Assembly (NCBI GenBank): GCA_017403145.1 | Contig: JAFQOO010000001.1 | Coordinates: 62,001-126,000, forward strand | Length of the DNA: 64,000 nucleotides | Reading direction: 5' to 3' | Origin: Clostridia bacterium | Lineage (GTDB): Bacteria; Bacillota; Clostridia; Christensenellales; DTU072 | Shown here: positions 36,556-46,502 of the stretch, one piece after another | Layout: every line of letters begins with the position of its first letter | Position numbering within the stretch: the stretch's first letter is position 1 | Made by a program: the position numbers and the translations under genes | The notes under the pieces: generated by a model | What the model saw: the letters and a program-made list of their open reading frames with translations, nothing else | The model's database searches: none | Told to the model about the DNA's origin: nothing

Positions 36556-37496
36556 TGGTGAAAATAGGTGATTTACAACTAAATTCACCCTTTATTTTAC
36601 CTGCGATTGCAGGCTTTAGTGATATAGGGCTTCGCGTACTTGCATACCGCTATGGTGCGGGACTTTGCGTTACCGAAATGGTTTCTGCAAAGGGGTTGGT
36701 ATATGGCTCGGAAAACACAGCATCTCTTCTTGCAACCGACCCTCGCGAACCCATAAAAGCAGTACAGCTTTTTGGCGGAGAACCGGAATTTATAGAAAAG
36801 GCGATATCTCTAAAAATAATAAACAAATTTGATATTATCGACCTTAACTTTGGTTGTCCCGTACCAAAGATAGTTAAAAACGGGGAGGGCTCTGCACTTA
36901 TGCGCGACCCATATAGAGTGGGTATGATTGTTCACTCGGCGGTTAAGAGTGCGGGAGGCAGACCCGTTAGTGCAAAGATGCGTATAGGTTTTAACGAAAA
37001 CGAAATAAACTGCGTACGCGTTGCCAAGGAAATAGAGGAAGCGGGAGCATCTTTTATAACCGTACACGGAAGAACAAGAGAGCAGTTTTATAGCGGTAAG
37101 GTCAATCTAGATGCTATAAAGGCTGTTAAGGAAAGCGTAAGTATCCCCGTTTTGGGTAACGGAGACGTAACCACTTTGGATAAAGCTAGCGAGATGTTTG
37201 CTCATACCGGAGTAGACGGAATAGCTGTCGCGAGAGGTGCTGTCGGTAGACCATATATTTTTACGGAACTACAAAATAAGGTACCCGAATATGATATTAC
37301 GGAACTCGTAAAAGAGCATTTTGCACTTTTAGAAAGCGTTATGCCGGAACGTGTTGCAGTCAACTGCATAAAGAAGCACGTGGCAGGTTATACCTATGGA
37401 CTACGCGGTGGAAAGGAAATAAAGAACAGGGTTTTCCAAGCAACCACTCGTGAAGAGATACTTGATATAGCAAATTTATTCAAAAATCTTAGATAG
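36555..37496 (+). CDS. dusB: tRNA-dihydrouridine synthase
   Basis: FMN enzyme reducing uridines in the tRNA D-loop. The 313 residues form a TIM barrel with PAIAGFSDIGLR at the start, the catalytic Cys in DLNFGCPVPKI (near 98), the KMRIGFNENE segment, FMN-phosphate residues in VHGRTREQFYSG and GNGDVTTLDKA, followed by a C-terminal helical domain. The family is certain; DusB is the usual single Dus of Clostridia and is used as the symbol on that ground. Last gene of the spoVT-spoVB-mazG-dusB unit, with a one-base overlap at its start. Confidence 0.93.
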   Translation: MVKIGDLQLNSPFILPAIAGFSDIGLRVLAYRYGAGLCVTEMVSAKGLVYGSENTASLLATDPREPIKAVQLFGGEPEFIEKAISLKIINKFDIIDLNFGCPVPKIVKNGEGSALMRDPYRVGMIVHSAVKSAGGRPVSAKMRIGFNENEINCVRVAKEIEEAGASFITVHGRTREQFYSGKVNLDAIKAVKESVSIPVLGNGDVTTLDKASEMFAHTGVDGIAVARGAVGRPYIFTELQNKVPEYDITELVKEHFALLESVMPERVAVNCIKKHVAGYTYGLRGGKEIKNRVFQATTREEILDIANLFKNLR

Positions 37497-37556
37497 TGAT
37501 TTTTATTGGTTTTCAAGAGAAAAAGCAAAAAAATTTAATTATTTTTGGTTAAATAA

Positions 37557-37586
37557 TTGATTACACTACGATAGTAGTGTTATAAT
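37557..37586 (+). promoter_or_regulatory. pgk operon promoter with an operator-like palindrome in the spacer
   Basis: TTGATT (37557-37562), an 18-base spacer and TATAAT (37581-37586) with TG at the extended -10. The spacer is itself a perfect palindrome: ACACTAC, GATA, GTAGTGT (37563-37580). A dimeric repressor bound there would block the polymerase. No known regulator gene is adjacent. Confidence 0.75.
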
Positions 37587-37621
37587 AGATAAGCAAAAAT
37601 TATTTTGTATAGGAGATAACT

Positions 37622-38893
37622 ATGAACAAAAAAACTATTAAAGACGTATCCGTAAAAGGCAAAAAATGTCTAGTTCGCGTTGACCTTAACGTTCCTATGA
37701 AAGGTGGCGTTATCACCGACGAAAACCGTATCAACGGCGCTCTCCCCACCATCAAGTATTTGATGGAGCAAGGTGCAAAAGTTATTCTTTGCTCTCACCT
37801 TGGCAGACCCTACAACATTTTTAACGACAAAATCAAAAAGATTAAGCCCGAAGACGAAAGCAAATCTCGCGAAGAACTCGTTGCGCTTACTCTTAAGAAG
37901 TGCTCTCTTGCTCCCGTTGCAGCAAGACTTAACGAGCTACTAGATAACAAAGTTACCTTTGCTACCGACGTTATCGGCGAATCTGCAAAAGCAGCTGTTG
38001 CTAACCTAAAAGATGGTGAAGTAGTTCTTCTAGAAAACCTACGTTTCCACCAAGAAGAAACCAAGAACGACGAAGCTTTCTGCAAGGCTCTAGCAGAATT
38101 TTGCGAAGTTTACGTTAACGATGCATTCGGTACCGCTCACCGTGCACACGCATCTACCGCAGGTATCGCTCAATACGGTCTATGCGAAGAAGCAGTTGCA
38201 GGCTTCCTAATCGGTAAAGAGCTCGACGTTATGGGTGGCGCTCTCGAAACTCCCGTTCGTCCCTTCGTTGCTATCCTCGGTGGTGCAAAAGTTAGTGATA
38301 AGATTGGTGTTATCAACAACCTACTCGAAAAAGTTGACACCCTTATTATCGGTGGCGCTATGGCTTATACCTTCTTCAAGGCAAAGGGTTACGGCGTAGG
38401 CACCAGCCTTTGCGAACTCGACAAGGTTGAACTTGCAAAAGAACTCATCGCTAAGGCAGAAGCTAAGGGCGTAAATATGCTCCTTCCCGTTGATACCGTT
38501 GTTGCATCCGATTTCCCCAATCCTATTGATGCAGAAATCGCTGTTGAAACCGTTGATTCCAACGCTATCCCCGATGATAAGATGGGCCTTGATATTGGCG
38601 AAAAGACCAGAGCTCTTTATGCAGATGCAGTTAAGAGTGCAAAGACCGTTATTTGGAACGGACCTATGGGCGTATTCGAAAATCCCATTCTTGCAAAGGG
38701 TACCGTTGCTGTTGCTAGCGCACTAGCAGAAACCGATGCTACTACCATTATCGGTGGTGGTGATAGTGCAGCTGCTGTAAAGCAACTTGGTTATGCAGAC
38801 AAGATGACCCACATCTCTACCGGTGGCGGTGCTTCTCTAGAATTCCTAGAAGGACTTGAACTTCCCGGCGTTGCATGCTTGAACAATAAATAA
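37622..38893 (+). CDS. pgk: Phosphoglycerate kinase
   Basis: Makes ATP and 3-phosphoglycerate from 1,3-bisphosphoglycerate. The 423 residues are slightly longer than the usual 390-400 because of an insertion around residue 65-95 ([18 protein letters not shown]). Family segments: [11 protein letters not shown] near the start, [42 protein letters not shown] and [13 protein letters not shown] near the C-terminus. AGGAG precedes the ATG. It opens the pgk-tpiA-gpmI unit. Its palindrome-containing promoter suggests control by carbon supply. Cytoplasmic. Confidence 0.97.
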   Translation: MNKKTIKDVSVKGKKCLVRVDLNVPMKGGVITDENRINGALPTIKYLMEQGAKVILCSHLGRPYNIFNDKIKKIKPEDESKSREELVALTLKKCSLAPVAARLNELLDNKVTFATDVIGESAKAAVANLKDGEVVLLENLRFHQEETKNDEAFCKALAEFCEVYVNDAFGTAHRAHASTAGIAQYGLCEEAVAGFLIGKELDVMGGALETPVRPFVAILGGAKVSDKIGVINNLLEKVDTLIIGGAMAYTFFKAKGYGVGTSLCELDKVELAKELIAKAEAKGVNMLLPVDTVVASDFPNPIDAEIAVETVDSNAIPDDKMGLDIGEKTRALYADAVKSAKTVIWNGPMGVFENPILAKGTVAVASALAETDATTIIGGGDSAAAVKQLGYADKMTHISTGGGASLEFLEGLELPGVACLNNK

Positions 38894-38958
38894 TCGTTTC
38901 ATCGTTATCATACGTTGAAAAAAACGTCAAATAAAAAATCCATAAAGGAGATACTATA

Positions 38959-39705
38959 ATGAAAAGACCTATTATCGCAGGTAACTGGAAAATGAACAAT
39001 ACCAACGCAACCACCAAAACCCTTCTTCAAGAAATCGCTCCCTTGGTAGCTGATGCTAAATGTGAAGTTGTAGTTTGCGTTCCCTATACCAATATCGATA
39101 CCGCTAGAAAAGCTATCCGCGGTACCAAAATTAAGCTTGGCGCACAAAACGTTGCTTGGGCTCCCAAGGGCGCTTACACCGGTGAAATCTCTGCCGAAAT
39201 GCTCAAAGAACTCAAAGTTGAATACGTTATCATAGGACACAGCGAACGTCGTCAATACTTTGGTGAAACCGACCAAAGCGTTAACGCAAGAGTTAAGGCT
39301 GCTCTCGAAGCAGGTCTTAAGCCCATCATTTGCGTAGGCGAAACCCTAGAAGAACGCGAAGCTGGCAAAACTGCAGAAGTTGTTATCCGCCAAACCAACG
39401 GTGCATTCGAAGGCATCGATAAGGCATATCTAAAGAGAATCGTTGTTGCTTACGAACCCGTATGGGCTATCGGCACCGGCAAGACCGCTACCGCTCAAGA
39501 AGCTAACGACACCATCGCTATCATCCGTAAGGCTATCAGAAAGCTCTACAACAAGACCGCAGCTAACGCAATGCGTATCCAATACGGTGGCAGTATGAAT
39601 GCTAAGAACGCAAGCGAACTTATGGCTATGCCCGAAATCGACGGTGGTCTAATCGGTGGCGCATCTCTCAAAGCTGCAGACTTTGCAAAGGTTGTAAATT
39701 ACTAA
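38959..39705 (+). CDS. tpiA: Triosephosphate isomerase
   Basis: Interconverts dihydroxyacetone phosphate and glyceraldehyde-3-phosphate. The 248 residues have the expected length and motifs: AGNWKMNNT (Lys), VIIGHSERRQYFGE (His), AYEPVWAIGTGKTAT (catalytic Glu and flexible loop) and the phosphate-binding IQYGGSMNAKNASELM. AAAGGAG precedes the ATG by about eight bases. It lies 65 bases after pgk with no terminator and only three bases before gpmI. Confidence 0.98.
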   Translation: MKRPIIAGNWKMNNTNATTKTLLQEIAPLVADAKCEVVVCVPYTNIDTARKAIRGTKIKLGAQNVAWAPKGAYTGEISAEMLKELKVEYVIIGHSERRQYFGETDQSVNARVKAALEAGLKPIICVGETLEEREAGKTAEVVIRQTNGAFEGIDKAYLKRIVVAYEPVWAIGTGKTATAQEANDTIAIIRKAIRKLYNKTAANAMRIQYGGSMNAKNASELMAMPEIDGGLIGGASLKAADFAKVVNY

Positions 39706-39708
39706 TAT

Positions 39709-41280
39709 ATGGATAGACAAATCGTTTTAGTAGTAATGGATGGTATCGGCAAGTCCAAGACCGGACTTGGCGATGCCGTTACCGAGGCACGTACTCCCAC
39801 TTTGGATAAACTACTCGCAACTTGCCCCCATACTTACTTAAAGGCACACGGTACCGCTGTAGGTCTACCCTCCGACGACGATATGGGTAACAGCGAGGTA
39901 GGACACAACGCTCTTGGTTGCGGTCAAGTTTATTCACAAGGCGCAAAGCTCGTTAACGAGTCCATCGAAAGTGGCGCTATATACGCATCGAAGGCTTGGA
40001 AGGAGTTAAAAGATAACGTAGTTAACAATAATTCCACAATGCACTTCATTGGCCTTCTTTCCGATGGTAACGTTCACTCCAACGTATCTCACCTTATTGC
40101 AATGCTCAAAGAAGCAAAGCAAGAGGGTATCAAAAAGGCAAGAGTTCATATTCTTCTTGACGGACGCGACGTTCCTGCAACCAGCGCATTGACCTACGTT
40201 GATATGCTAGAAGAAACGCTATCCGCATTGAACGACGATAGCTTCGATGGTAAAATCGCATCGGGCGGTGGCAGAATGAAGATAACTATGGACCGCTACT
40301 GCGCAAACTGGGATATGGTTAAAAAGGGCTACGACGTACACGTTCACGGTATAGGTAGGGGATTTGCTTCCGCTAGCGAAGCTATCAATACTTATAGAGA
40401 AGAAAACGCCGGTATTATCGACCAAGATTTACCCGCATTCGTTATCACCAGCGATGGCGAGCCCGTGGGTAAAATCCAAGATAACGACTCCGTTATTTTG
40501 TTCAACTTCCGTGGCGACCGCGCTATAGAAATAAGTATGGCTTTCGATAACGCCGACTTCGACGAATTTGATAGAGGTAACGCTCCCAAGGTTATGTATG
40601 CAGGTATGCTACAATACGACGGGGACCTACATCTTCCCAAACGTTTCCTAGTAGAACCTCCTTGCATCAAAGATACTTTGAGCGAGTTCTTAGTAGGAAA
40701 AGGGGTATCCCAATATGCTGTTTCGGAAACCCAAAAGTACGGACACGTAACTTATTTCTGGAACGGAAACCGCTCCGATAAGTTTAGCGAAGAGCTGGAA
40801 ACCTTTGAAGAAATTCCTTCCGACAAGGTATCTTTTGACGAACGTCCTTGGATGAAGAGTGCCGAAGTTACCGATGCTATGATTAGCGCAATCAAGTCCA
40901 ACAAATATGGTTTTATTAGATGTAACTATCCTAACGGAGATATGGTTGGACATACCGGTAGCTTTGAAGCAACCGTAATAGGCGTTGAATCTGTTGACCT
41001 AGCACTCGCAAGACTTCTTCCCGTTATCGACGAAGCAAACGCAATTTTGCTTATAACCGCCGACCACGGAAACGCTGACGAAATGCTCGAAAAGAACAAG
41101 AAAGGCGTTCTTCAACCTCGTACCGCACATAGTCTTAACAAGGTTCCCTTTATCGTTTATGGCGTAGATGCAGAAATCGCCGAAAACGAAAATGCCGGTC
41201 TTGCTAACGTAGCTGCAACCGTAGTTAAACTAATGGGCTACGAAGCTCCTCAAAGCTGGGAAGCCTCTATTATCAAATAA
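39709..41280 (+). CDS. gpmI: 2,3-bisphosphoglycerate-independent phosphoglycerate mutase
   Basis: Interconverts 3- and 2-phosphoglycerate using two manganese ions. The 523 residues belong to the alkaline phosphatase superfamily: VVMDGIGKS (Asp), the phosphoserine site DMGNSEVGHNALG, and the metal segment LITADHGNADEM near the C-terminus. The Mn enzyme is typical of spore-formers, where its pH sensitivity lets 3-phosphoglycerate accumulate in spores. It starts three bases after the tpiA stop with no clear ribosome binding site of its own, so translation may be coupled. A terminator follows. Confidence 0.97.
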   Translation: MDRQIVLVVMDGIGKSKTGLGDAVTEARTPTLDKLLATCPHTYLKAHGTAVGLPSDDDMGNSEVGHNALGCGQVYSQGAKLVNESIESGAIYASKAWKELKDNVVNNNSTMHFIGLLSDGNVHSNVSHLIAMLKEAKQEGIKKARVHILLDGRDVPATSALTYVDMLEETLSALNDDSFDGKIASGGGRMKITMDRYCANWDMVKKGYDVHVHGIGRGFASASEAINTYREENAGIIDQDLPAFVITSDGEPVGKIQDNDSVILFNFRGDRAIEISMAFDNADFDEFDRGNAPKVMYAGMLQYDGDLHLPKRFLVEPPCIKDTLSEFLVGKGVSQYAVSETQKYGHVTYFWNGNRSDKFSEELETFEEIPSDKVSFDERPWMKSAEVTDAMISAIKSNKYGFIRCNYPNGDMVGHTGSFEATVIGVESVDLALARLLPVIDEANAILLITADHGNADEMLEKNKKGVLQPRTAHSLNKVPFIVYGVDAEIAENENAGLANVAATVVKLMGYEAPQSWEASIIK

Positions 41281-41314
41281 TAGAAGTTCACAAGCAAATA
41301 TCATTTGTAAAAAG

Positions 41315-41342
41315 AAAGGTAGTTATATAACTACCTTTTTTG
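41315..41342 (+). terminator. Terminator of the pgk-tpiA-gpmI unit
   Basis: AAAGGTAGTTAT and ATAACTACCTTT form a 12-bp perfect inverted repeat followed by a T-run (TTTTTTG). It ends the glycolytic operon. Confidence 0.9.
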
Positions 41343-41386
41343 TTTTTCGTTAACATTATTTTAACATTTCTTTTGGGCTTTCTATA

Positions 41387-41415
41387 TTGACACGCGCGCA
41401 TATATGCGTTATAAT
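41387..41415 (+). promoter_or_regulatory. Consensus promoter of the ABC exporter operon
   Basis: TTGACA (41387-41392), 17-base spacer, TATAAT (41410-41415): a full match to the vegetative consensus. The predicted start near 41422 lies inside the longer open frame, which shows that the protein must begin downstream, at 41450. Confidence 0.92.
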
Positions 41416-41449
41416 AAAAATATTATTTTGTGATAAAGAGGATTTGGGA

Positions 41450-44400
41450 ATGTTTAAACTTTTCCGCAATTTGAAACCAATGGCTTGGATGATAGTAGTT
41501 ATCATCATTCTTGTCACGGGTCAAGCAGTTGCTGAATTATATCTGCCCGAAAAGATGTCCGAAATTATCGACGACGGTATTTATATCGATTACGAGCCCT
41601 TGTACGAGCATTTGGAAATGGAAAAGCCCTCCAGCCTTTCTTCCGTTGACTCCGAAAAAACACTAAAGGGTTACGATGAAGATACAATTCCCGTATTCGA
41701 GATGGTAGAAGGTTTTTCCACCTTTGACCTTGCCCAAGCTATCCAAGAGGAAGAGGGCGGTGATATTACCATCGATTTCGTATTCCGCGACATCCCTGTT
41801 AAAGACAGTCAACAACTCTTTGACGACGTAATGACCCCCTTCCTTGAGGGCCTAAAGCCTTACCAAGAAACCGCGTTCAATTGGCGTGATGCAAACGTTC
41901 AAGAAGACAAGTGGGAAAAATGGGAACCCAACTTCTGGGGCGGATATTACACCGACGAAGACCGCGCGGGTATTGCAGAGGTAGTTAACGCATTGCTCGT
42001 TTTCGACGTGGGCGACAACTACGAAGCCTCTAAGACCAACAAGGCGTCTATAAAGATTGATGGTGGCGAAGACGATATAACCATCAATAGTCTACTTAAC
42101 CAAGACCCTCGCGTAGACGAAGATGCAATGGCAAACGAGTCCAACCGTAGAATTTTGACTGCTTGCATAAGTAGAATGAAGCACTCCGAATACGGTAACT
42201 TGATGCCCATTCCCGTAGATAAAAACGGTAATCGTCTAGCTACCGATAGATATGGTAAAGCATTCGAGCAAGATAAATTGGTTTACGTTTACAGCAATGC
42301 AGACGGTGAACAAGTAGAGACCGTTAAGCAAAGCTACACCGGTAGAGCAGACCCTATGCCCGACTACGAAGTTATTATTTGTAACAACGTTTTGGGATAT
42401 GCTTACAAATATAACGGAGCAAAATGGGTAGACACCTATCGCGGTATTACCGACGACGATGCTCAAGCACTAGCTAGCGAATATAATGCAAGCATTCTAA
42501 TAGAAGCTCTAATAAACAAAAATAAACATCAGTTTACCGACGAGCAAAAGAAGGCCGTTACCGAAGACATAGAACGTATGTGCAAATGGTACGTTGAAGC
42601 GGACGACCATATCTTACTTTCCAACCTCTTAACCTTACGTAACAAAAAACCCGATAGAATTATAAAAGAGATTTCCAAGTACTATCAAACCGTAAAGGAC
42701 GAAAGTGGTGCCATAGTTTCCAAGACTCCTCTAAAAGATAAAGAAACCTTCGGTAGCCAATGGAAGCAATTTTGGATTAGAGTAGGCAACTATCTAACCC
42801 TAAGTGCAACGGGTACTAGCAAACAAGCTTTTGAAGATAGCGTTATAAGGGGCGATATAACCAATTTCAGTATAGCGCTGGTAGAGTTCAAAACCTACAA
42901 AGATATGATGCTTCCCGACGGAGAAACCTCGCAAGTAGACGACCTAGGATTTATTCTAGAGCGCGGTGGCATAATGCTTCTACTAACCGTGGCAGCTTGC
43001 GGATGTGCAATACTTGCAGCACTCCTAAGCTCCAGAATTGCAGCAGAATTTAGTGCTATCATTAGAAGTAAGGTATTCGGCAAGGTTGAAACATTCTCCC
43101 TCATAGAGTTCGATAAATATTCAACCTCTAGCCTTATCACTCGCTCTACAAACGACGTAAACCAAATACAACAAGTATTCTTGCTTATCCTAAGAACGGG
43201 ACTTATCGCTCCCATCACCTTGATAGGCGGAACTATAATGTCTATAGAAAAATCCTTCAAGATGACCGCGGTTATCTTCTATGATATTCCTATCTTGGTT
43301 ATCGCATCGGTTATGGCTGCAAAGGTTGTTTATCCCTTGTTCCAAACCATACAAAAGAAGGTTGATAAGCTCACTCTTATCACTCGTGAAGGTCTAACCG
43401 GTATCCGCGTTGTTCGTGCTTTCAATAAACAAGAAACCGAAAACGAACGCTTTAACGAAGTTAACCAAAGCCTTACCAAGACCGCTATTGCAGTTAATAG
43501 ATGGTGCGCTGTTTTGGCTCCTCTAATCGCTGTAGTTATGAACTGCTCGATGGTTGGCGTAGTTTGGAGAGCTAGCGTACAGATTGCTAATAACGCAGAT
43601 ATAGACGTTGGTGATATGATGGCGGTTATACAATATATGACGCAAATAATGATGGCTCTGGTTATGCTTGCCACAGTATTCGTTATGTTCCCGCGCGCAA
43701 CCGCATCGGCACTACGTATAAACGAAATACTTGCTACCGAACCCGAACTCAAAGACCCCGAAAAGTCAAATCAAAACTTTACCTCGGTTGGCTCTGTTGA
43801 GTTCAAGAACGTAAACTTCAAGTATTCAGCCGAAGCGGAAAACAATATTCTTTCAAATATCAACTTCCACGCCGAAAAGGGTAAGGTTACCGCAATCGTA
43901 GGCGGTACGGGAAGTGGTAAGAGCTCGGTTATCAATTTGATACCTCGTTTCTACGATGCTACCGAAGGTAGTATCTTGGTAGACGGTGTAGACGTTAGAG
44001 AAATGACTCAAGAAGAGCTACGTTTAAAGATAGGCTTCGTACCACAAAGAAGCGTACTCTTTAGCGGAACTATAAAGGAAAACCTTTGCTATGGTAAGGA
44101 AGATGCAACCGACGCCGATTGTTGGGAAGCACTAGAAATCGCTCAAAGCGATACCTTCGTAAAAGAAAAGGAAGGTCAACTAGATGCTAGAGTAGAGCAG
44201 GGCGGTGGTAACTTCTCCGGTGGTCAAAAACAACGTCTTGCCATTGCTCGTGCAATTATTCGTAAGCCCGAAATTCTAATCTTCGACGACTCCTTCTCCG
44301 CACTAGACTTTAGAACGGATAAGAATTTGCGTCAAGCTCTAAAGAAGATTACGGGTAATAGCGCAACCATCATAGTAGCTCAACGTATTGGTACTATTAT

Positions 44401-44536
44401 GGATGCCGACAATATCATCGTTCTTGACGCAGGTAAGATAGTAGGACAAGGTACCCACGAATATCTAGTCCGCAACTGCGACGTTTACCGTGATATTGCA
44501 CTTTCACAAATGAGTGAGGAGGAACTTGGTCTATGA
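41450..44536 (+). CDS. ABC exporter half-transporter with a very large extracytoplasmic insertion
   Basis: First subunit of a heterodimeric ABC exporter; 1028 residues instead of the usual 580 or so. TM1 is at about 12-32 (MIVVIIILVTGQAVAELYLP), and the next helix begins near 503. The 470 residues between, normally a loop of 20-30, are hydrophilic and acidic and should lie outside the membrane. The other helices and the nucleotide-binding domain are standard: Walker A GGTGSGKSS (about 818), signature NFSGGQKQR (about 921). Walker B reads IFDDS with Asp in place of the catalytic Glu, and the switch His is Gln (VAQRIG). The start at 41450 follows AGAGGATTTGGGA. Its stop overlaps the partner ATG. 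Confidence 0.9.
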   Translation: MFKLFRNLKPMAWMIVVIIILVTGQAVAELYLPEKMSEIIDDGIYIDYEPLYEHLEMEKPSSLSSVDSEKTLKGYDEDTIPVFEMVEGFSTFDLAQAIQEEEGGDITIDFVFRDIPVKDSQQLFDDVMTPFLEGLKPYQETAFNWRDANVQEDKWEKWEPNFWGGYYTDEDRAGIAEVVNALLVFDVGDNYEASKTNKASIKIDGGEDDITINSLLNQDPRVDEDAMANESNRRILTACISRMKHSEYGNLMPIPVDKNGNRLATDRYGKAFEQDKLVYVYSNADGEQVETVKQSYTGRADPMPDYEVIICNNVLGYAYKYNGAKWVDTYRGITDDDAQALASEYNASILIEALINKNKHQFTDEQKKAVTEDIERMCKWYVEADDHILLSNLLTLRNKKPDRIIKEISKYYQTVKDESGAIVSKTPLKDKETFGSQWKQFWIRVGNYLTLSATGTSKQAFEDSVIRGDITNFSIALVEFKTYKDMMLPDGETSQVDDLGFILERGGIMLLLTVAACGCAILAALLSSRIAAEFSAIIRSKVFGKVETFSLIEFDKYSTSSLITRSTNDVNQIQQVFLLILRTGLIAPITLIGGTIMSIEKSFKMTAVIFYDIPILVIASVMAAKVVYPLFQTIQKKVDKLTLITREGLTGIRVVRAFNKQETENERFNEVNQSLTKTAIAVNRWCAVLAPLIAVVMNCSMVGVVWRASVQIANNADIDVGDMMAVIQYMTQIMMALVMLATVFVMFPRATASALRINEILATEPELKDPEKSNQNFTSVGSVEFKNVNFKYSAEAENNILSNINFHAEKGKVTAIVGGTGSGKSSVINLIPRFYDATEGSILVDGVDVREMTQEELRLKIGFVPQRSVLFSGTIKENLCYGKEDATDADCWEALEIAQSDTFVKEKEGQLDARVEQGGGNFSGGQKQRLAIARAIIRKPEILIFDDSFSALDFRTDKNLRQALKKITGNSATIIVAQRIGTIMDADNIIVLDAGKIVGQGTHEYLVRNCDVYRDIALSQMSEEELGL

Positions 44537-46473
44537 GCGAATTCGAAAAGGTAAGTTCCAACCAACAACCCCAACAACAAGGGCTCGACCTAGGTCGTGC
44601 TTTGGGCGTAGGCGGTCCCGAAATTAAAGAGGTCGATAAGGCGGAAAACTTTAAGGCTACGGTAATTAGGCTTGTTAAATATCTAAAGCCCCAATACCCA
44701 ATGCTTATCGCTATGATTTTGATAGCGGCAATAGGCGCTTGGTTCGCTATTTGGGTTCCCGATATTATGAAGAAAGTTACCAATGCTTTGGTTGATAGTA
44801 TTCAATACTTCGTCGATATCAGAAGACCTCCTCAAGGTAACGGACAACTTTATACCTATATTGCACCCGTTCTTTGGACTTGTGCTATATTGTACGTACT
44901 AAACGCTTTGTTCCAATTTACCTCCGGTCTAATAGCCGCCTCGATGAGCCAAAGAGTAGTTAGACGTATGCGTACCGACGTTAAGCTAAAGCTTGATAAG
45001 GTTCCGCTTTCCTACTTTGACGGCACTCCTCTTGGCGACGTGCTTTCTCGTTTTACCATCGATATCGAAATGATATCACTAACCCTGCAAGACTCTATTA
45101 ACCAAATCATTACCGGTGTAATGACGGTTGCAGGCGTATTCGTAATGATGGTTCGTATCGACTGGTTACTTGCTATTATCGCGTTAGTTAGCTTGCCCAT
45201 ACTACTCGTAGTATCAAGCGTTATCGTAAAGCGCTCTCAAATTGAGTTTGCTCGTCAACAAAAACGTATAGGTGAACTAAATGGACATATAGAAGAAATG
45301 TACACGGGACACCGCGTAATAAAGCTATATGGACACGAGGAAGAAAGTATATTGACGTACGAGCAAATAAATAAGGAACTAAAGAAGGCAACCAGACGTT
45401 CCCAATTCCTAGCCGGCGTTATACTACCTAGCATCAAGTTTATTGATAACTTGGTATACGTTGGTATCTGCGTAGGCGGTGGTATAAGAGCGGGTACGGG
45501 ACTTGTTACGATAGGTGATATCCAAGCATTGTTGTCCTACACCAGACAGTTTGCTCAACCGATTGAGAACATATCCAATATTGCTAACACTATACAATCT
45601 TCAATCGCTGCTGCAGAACGTGTATTCCAAGTATTCGACCTCAAAGAAATGACCGAAGAGGGCAATAGAAGGATTTGTGTGGAGGACTGCATTGGTACCG
45701 TTGATATCGAGCACGTTGCATTTAGCTACACTAGGGAAAAACCCCTTATTACAGACTTGAGCTTGCACGTAAATGCAGGTGATAGTATAGCTATAGTTGG
45801 ACCTACGGGCGCAGGTAAGACAACCCTTGTAAACCTACTAATGAGGTTCTACGATATCGATTCCGGACGTATACTAATTGATGGCGTAGACATTAACGAA
45901 TATAGCCGAAACGACCTTCGTAGCTTATACGGAATGGTTCTACAAGATACTTGGTTGTTCAATGGTACCGTAGCCGAAAATATTGCTTATGGTAACCCGA
46001 ATGCGACCAGAGAAGAAATCATTCAAGCTGCAAAAGAAGCTTATGCCGACCAATTTATTCAAACGATGGAGCACGGTTACGACACCGTTTTGAAAGAAGA
46101 TGCAGCTAACATAAGCGCAGGTCAAAAGCAACTACTTACCATTGCACGTGCTATATTGAAGAAGCCCAGAATTATCATTTTGGACGAGGCTACCAGCTCG
46201 GTTGATACTCGTACCGAAAAGTACATTCAAAGCGCGATGCTTGCTATGACGGAAGGTAAGACCAACTTCGTTATAGCTCACCGCTTGTCCACAATCAAGC
46301 ACGCACAAGTAATTTTGGTTATGAACCACGGCGACGTTGTCGAGCAAGGTAACCACGAAACCTTGATGGCAAAGAAGGGTTTCTACTACGAGTTGTATAA
46401 TTCACAATTTGCGGGCGTTACCGACGACAACAAAGACGACGATACAGCAGGTTCAAGATTTATCCAATCATAA
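44533..46473 (+). CDS. ABC exporter half-transporter, catalytic partner
   Basis: Second subunit (646 residues). An N-terminal cytoplasmic stretch rich in Gln (about 8-20) precedes six helices, then the nucleotide-binding domain: Walker A GPTGAGKTT (about 421), signature NISAGQKQLL (about 525), Walker B IIILDEATSS (about 546) and switch AHRLST (about 580). The Walker B Glu and switch His are intact while the signature is ISAGQ in place of SGGQ. With the partner this gives one degenerate and one consensus ATP site, as in BmrCD or TM287/288. The ATG overlaps the previous stop by four bases (ATGA). Substrate unknown. Confidence 0.92.
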   Translation: MSEFEKVSSNQQPQQQGLDLGRALGVGGPEIKEVDKAENFKATVIRLVKYLKPQYPMLIAMILIAAIGAWFAIWVPDIMKKVTNALVDSIQYFVDIRRPPQGNGQLYTYIAPVLWTCAILYVLNALFQFTSGLIAASMSQRVVRRMRTDVKLKLDKVPLSYFDGTPLGDVLSRFTIDIEMISLTLQDSINQIITGVMTVAGVFVMMVRIDWLLAIIALVSLPILLVVSSVIVKRSQIEFARQQKRIGELNGHIEEMYTGHRVIKLYGHEEESILTYEQINKELKKATRRSQFLAGVILPSIKFIDNLVYVGICVGGGIRAGTGLVTIGDIQALLSYTRQFAQPIENISNIANTIQSSIAAAERVFQVFDLKEMTEEGNRRICVEDCIGTVDIEHVAFSYTREKPLITDLSLHVNAGDSIAIVGPTGAGKTTLVNLLMRFYDIDSGRILIDGVDINEYSRNDLRSLYGMVLQDTWLFNGTVAENIAYGNPNATREEIIQAAKEAYADQFIQTMEHGYDTVLKEDAANISAGQKQLLTIARAILKKPRIIILDEATSSVDTRTEKYIQSAMLAMTEGKTNFVIAHRLSTIKHAQVILVMNHGDVVEQGNHETLMAKKGFYYELYNSQFAGVTDDNKDDDTAGSRFIQS

Positions 46474-46477
46474 CGTT

Positions 46478-46502
46478 ATGGGCGAGGAAAAACCTCGCCC
46501 AT
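46478..46502 (+). terminator. Hairpin terminator after the ABC exporter operon
   Basis: ATGGGCGAGG, five A, CCTCGCCCAT: a 10-bp perfect stem followed by an AT-rich stretch with only short T runs. Probably an intrinsic terminator, weaker than others in the window. Confidence 0.7.

Noticed and set aside
41387-41449. Start of the ABC exporter subunit at 41387 (21 extra residues)
   Set aside because: This codon overlaps the -35 box of a full-consensus promoter; the ATG at 41450 has an upstream purine-rich site and the usual N-terminus.
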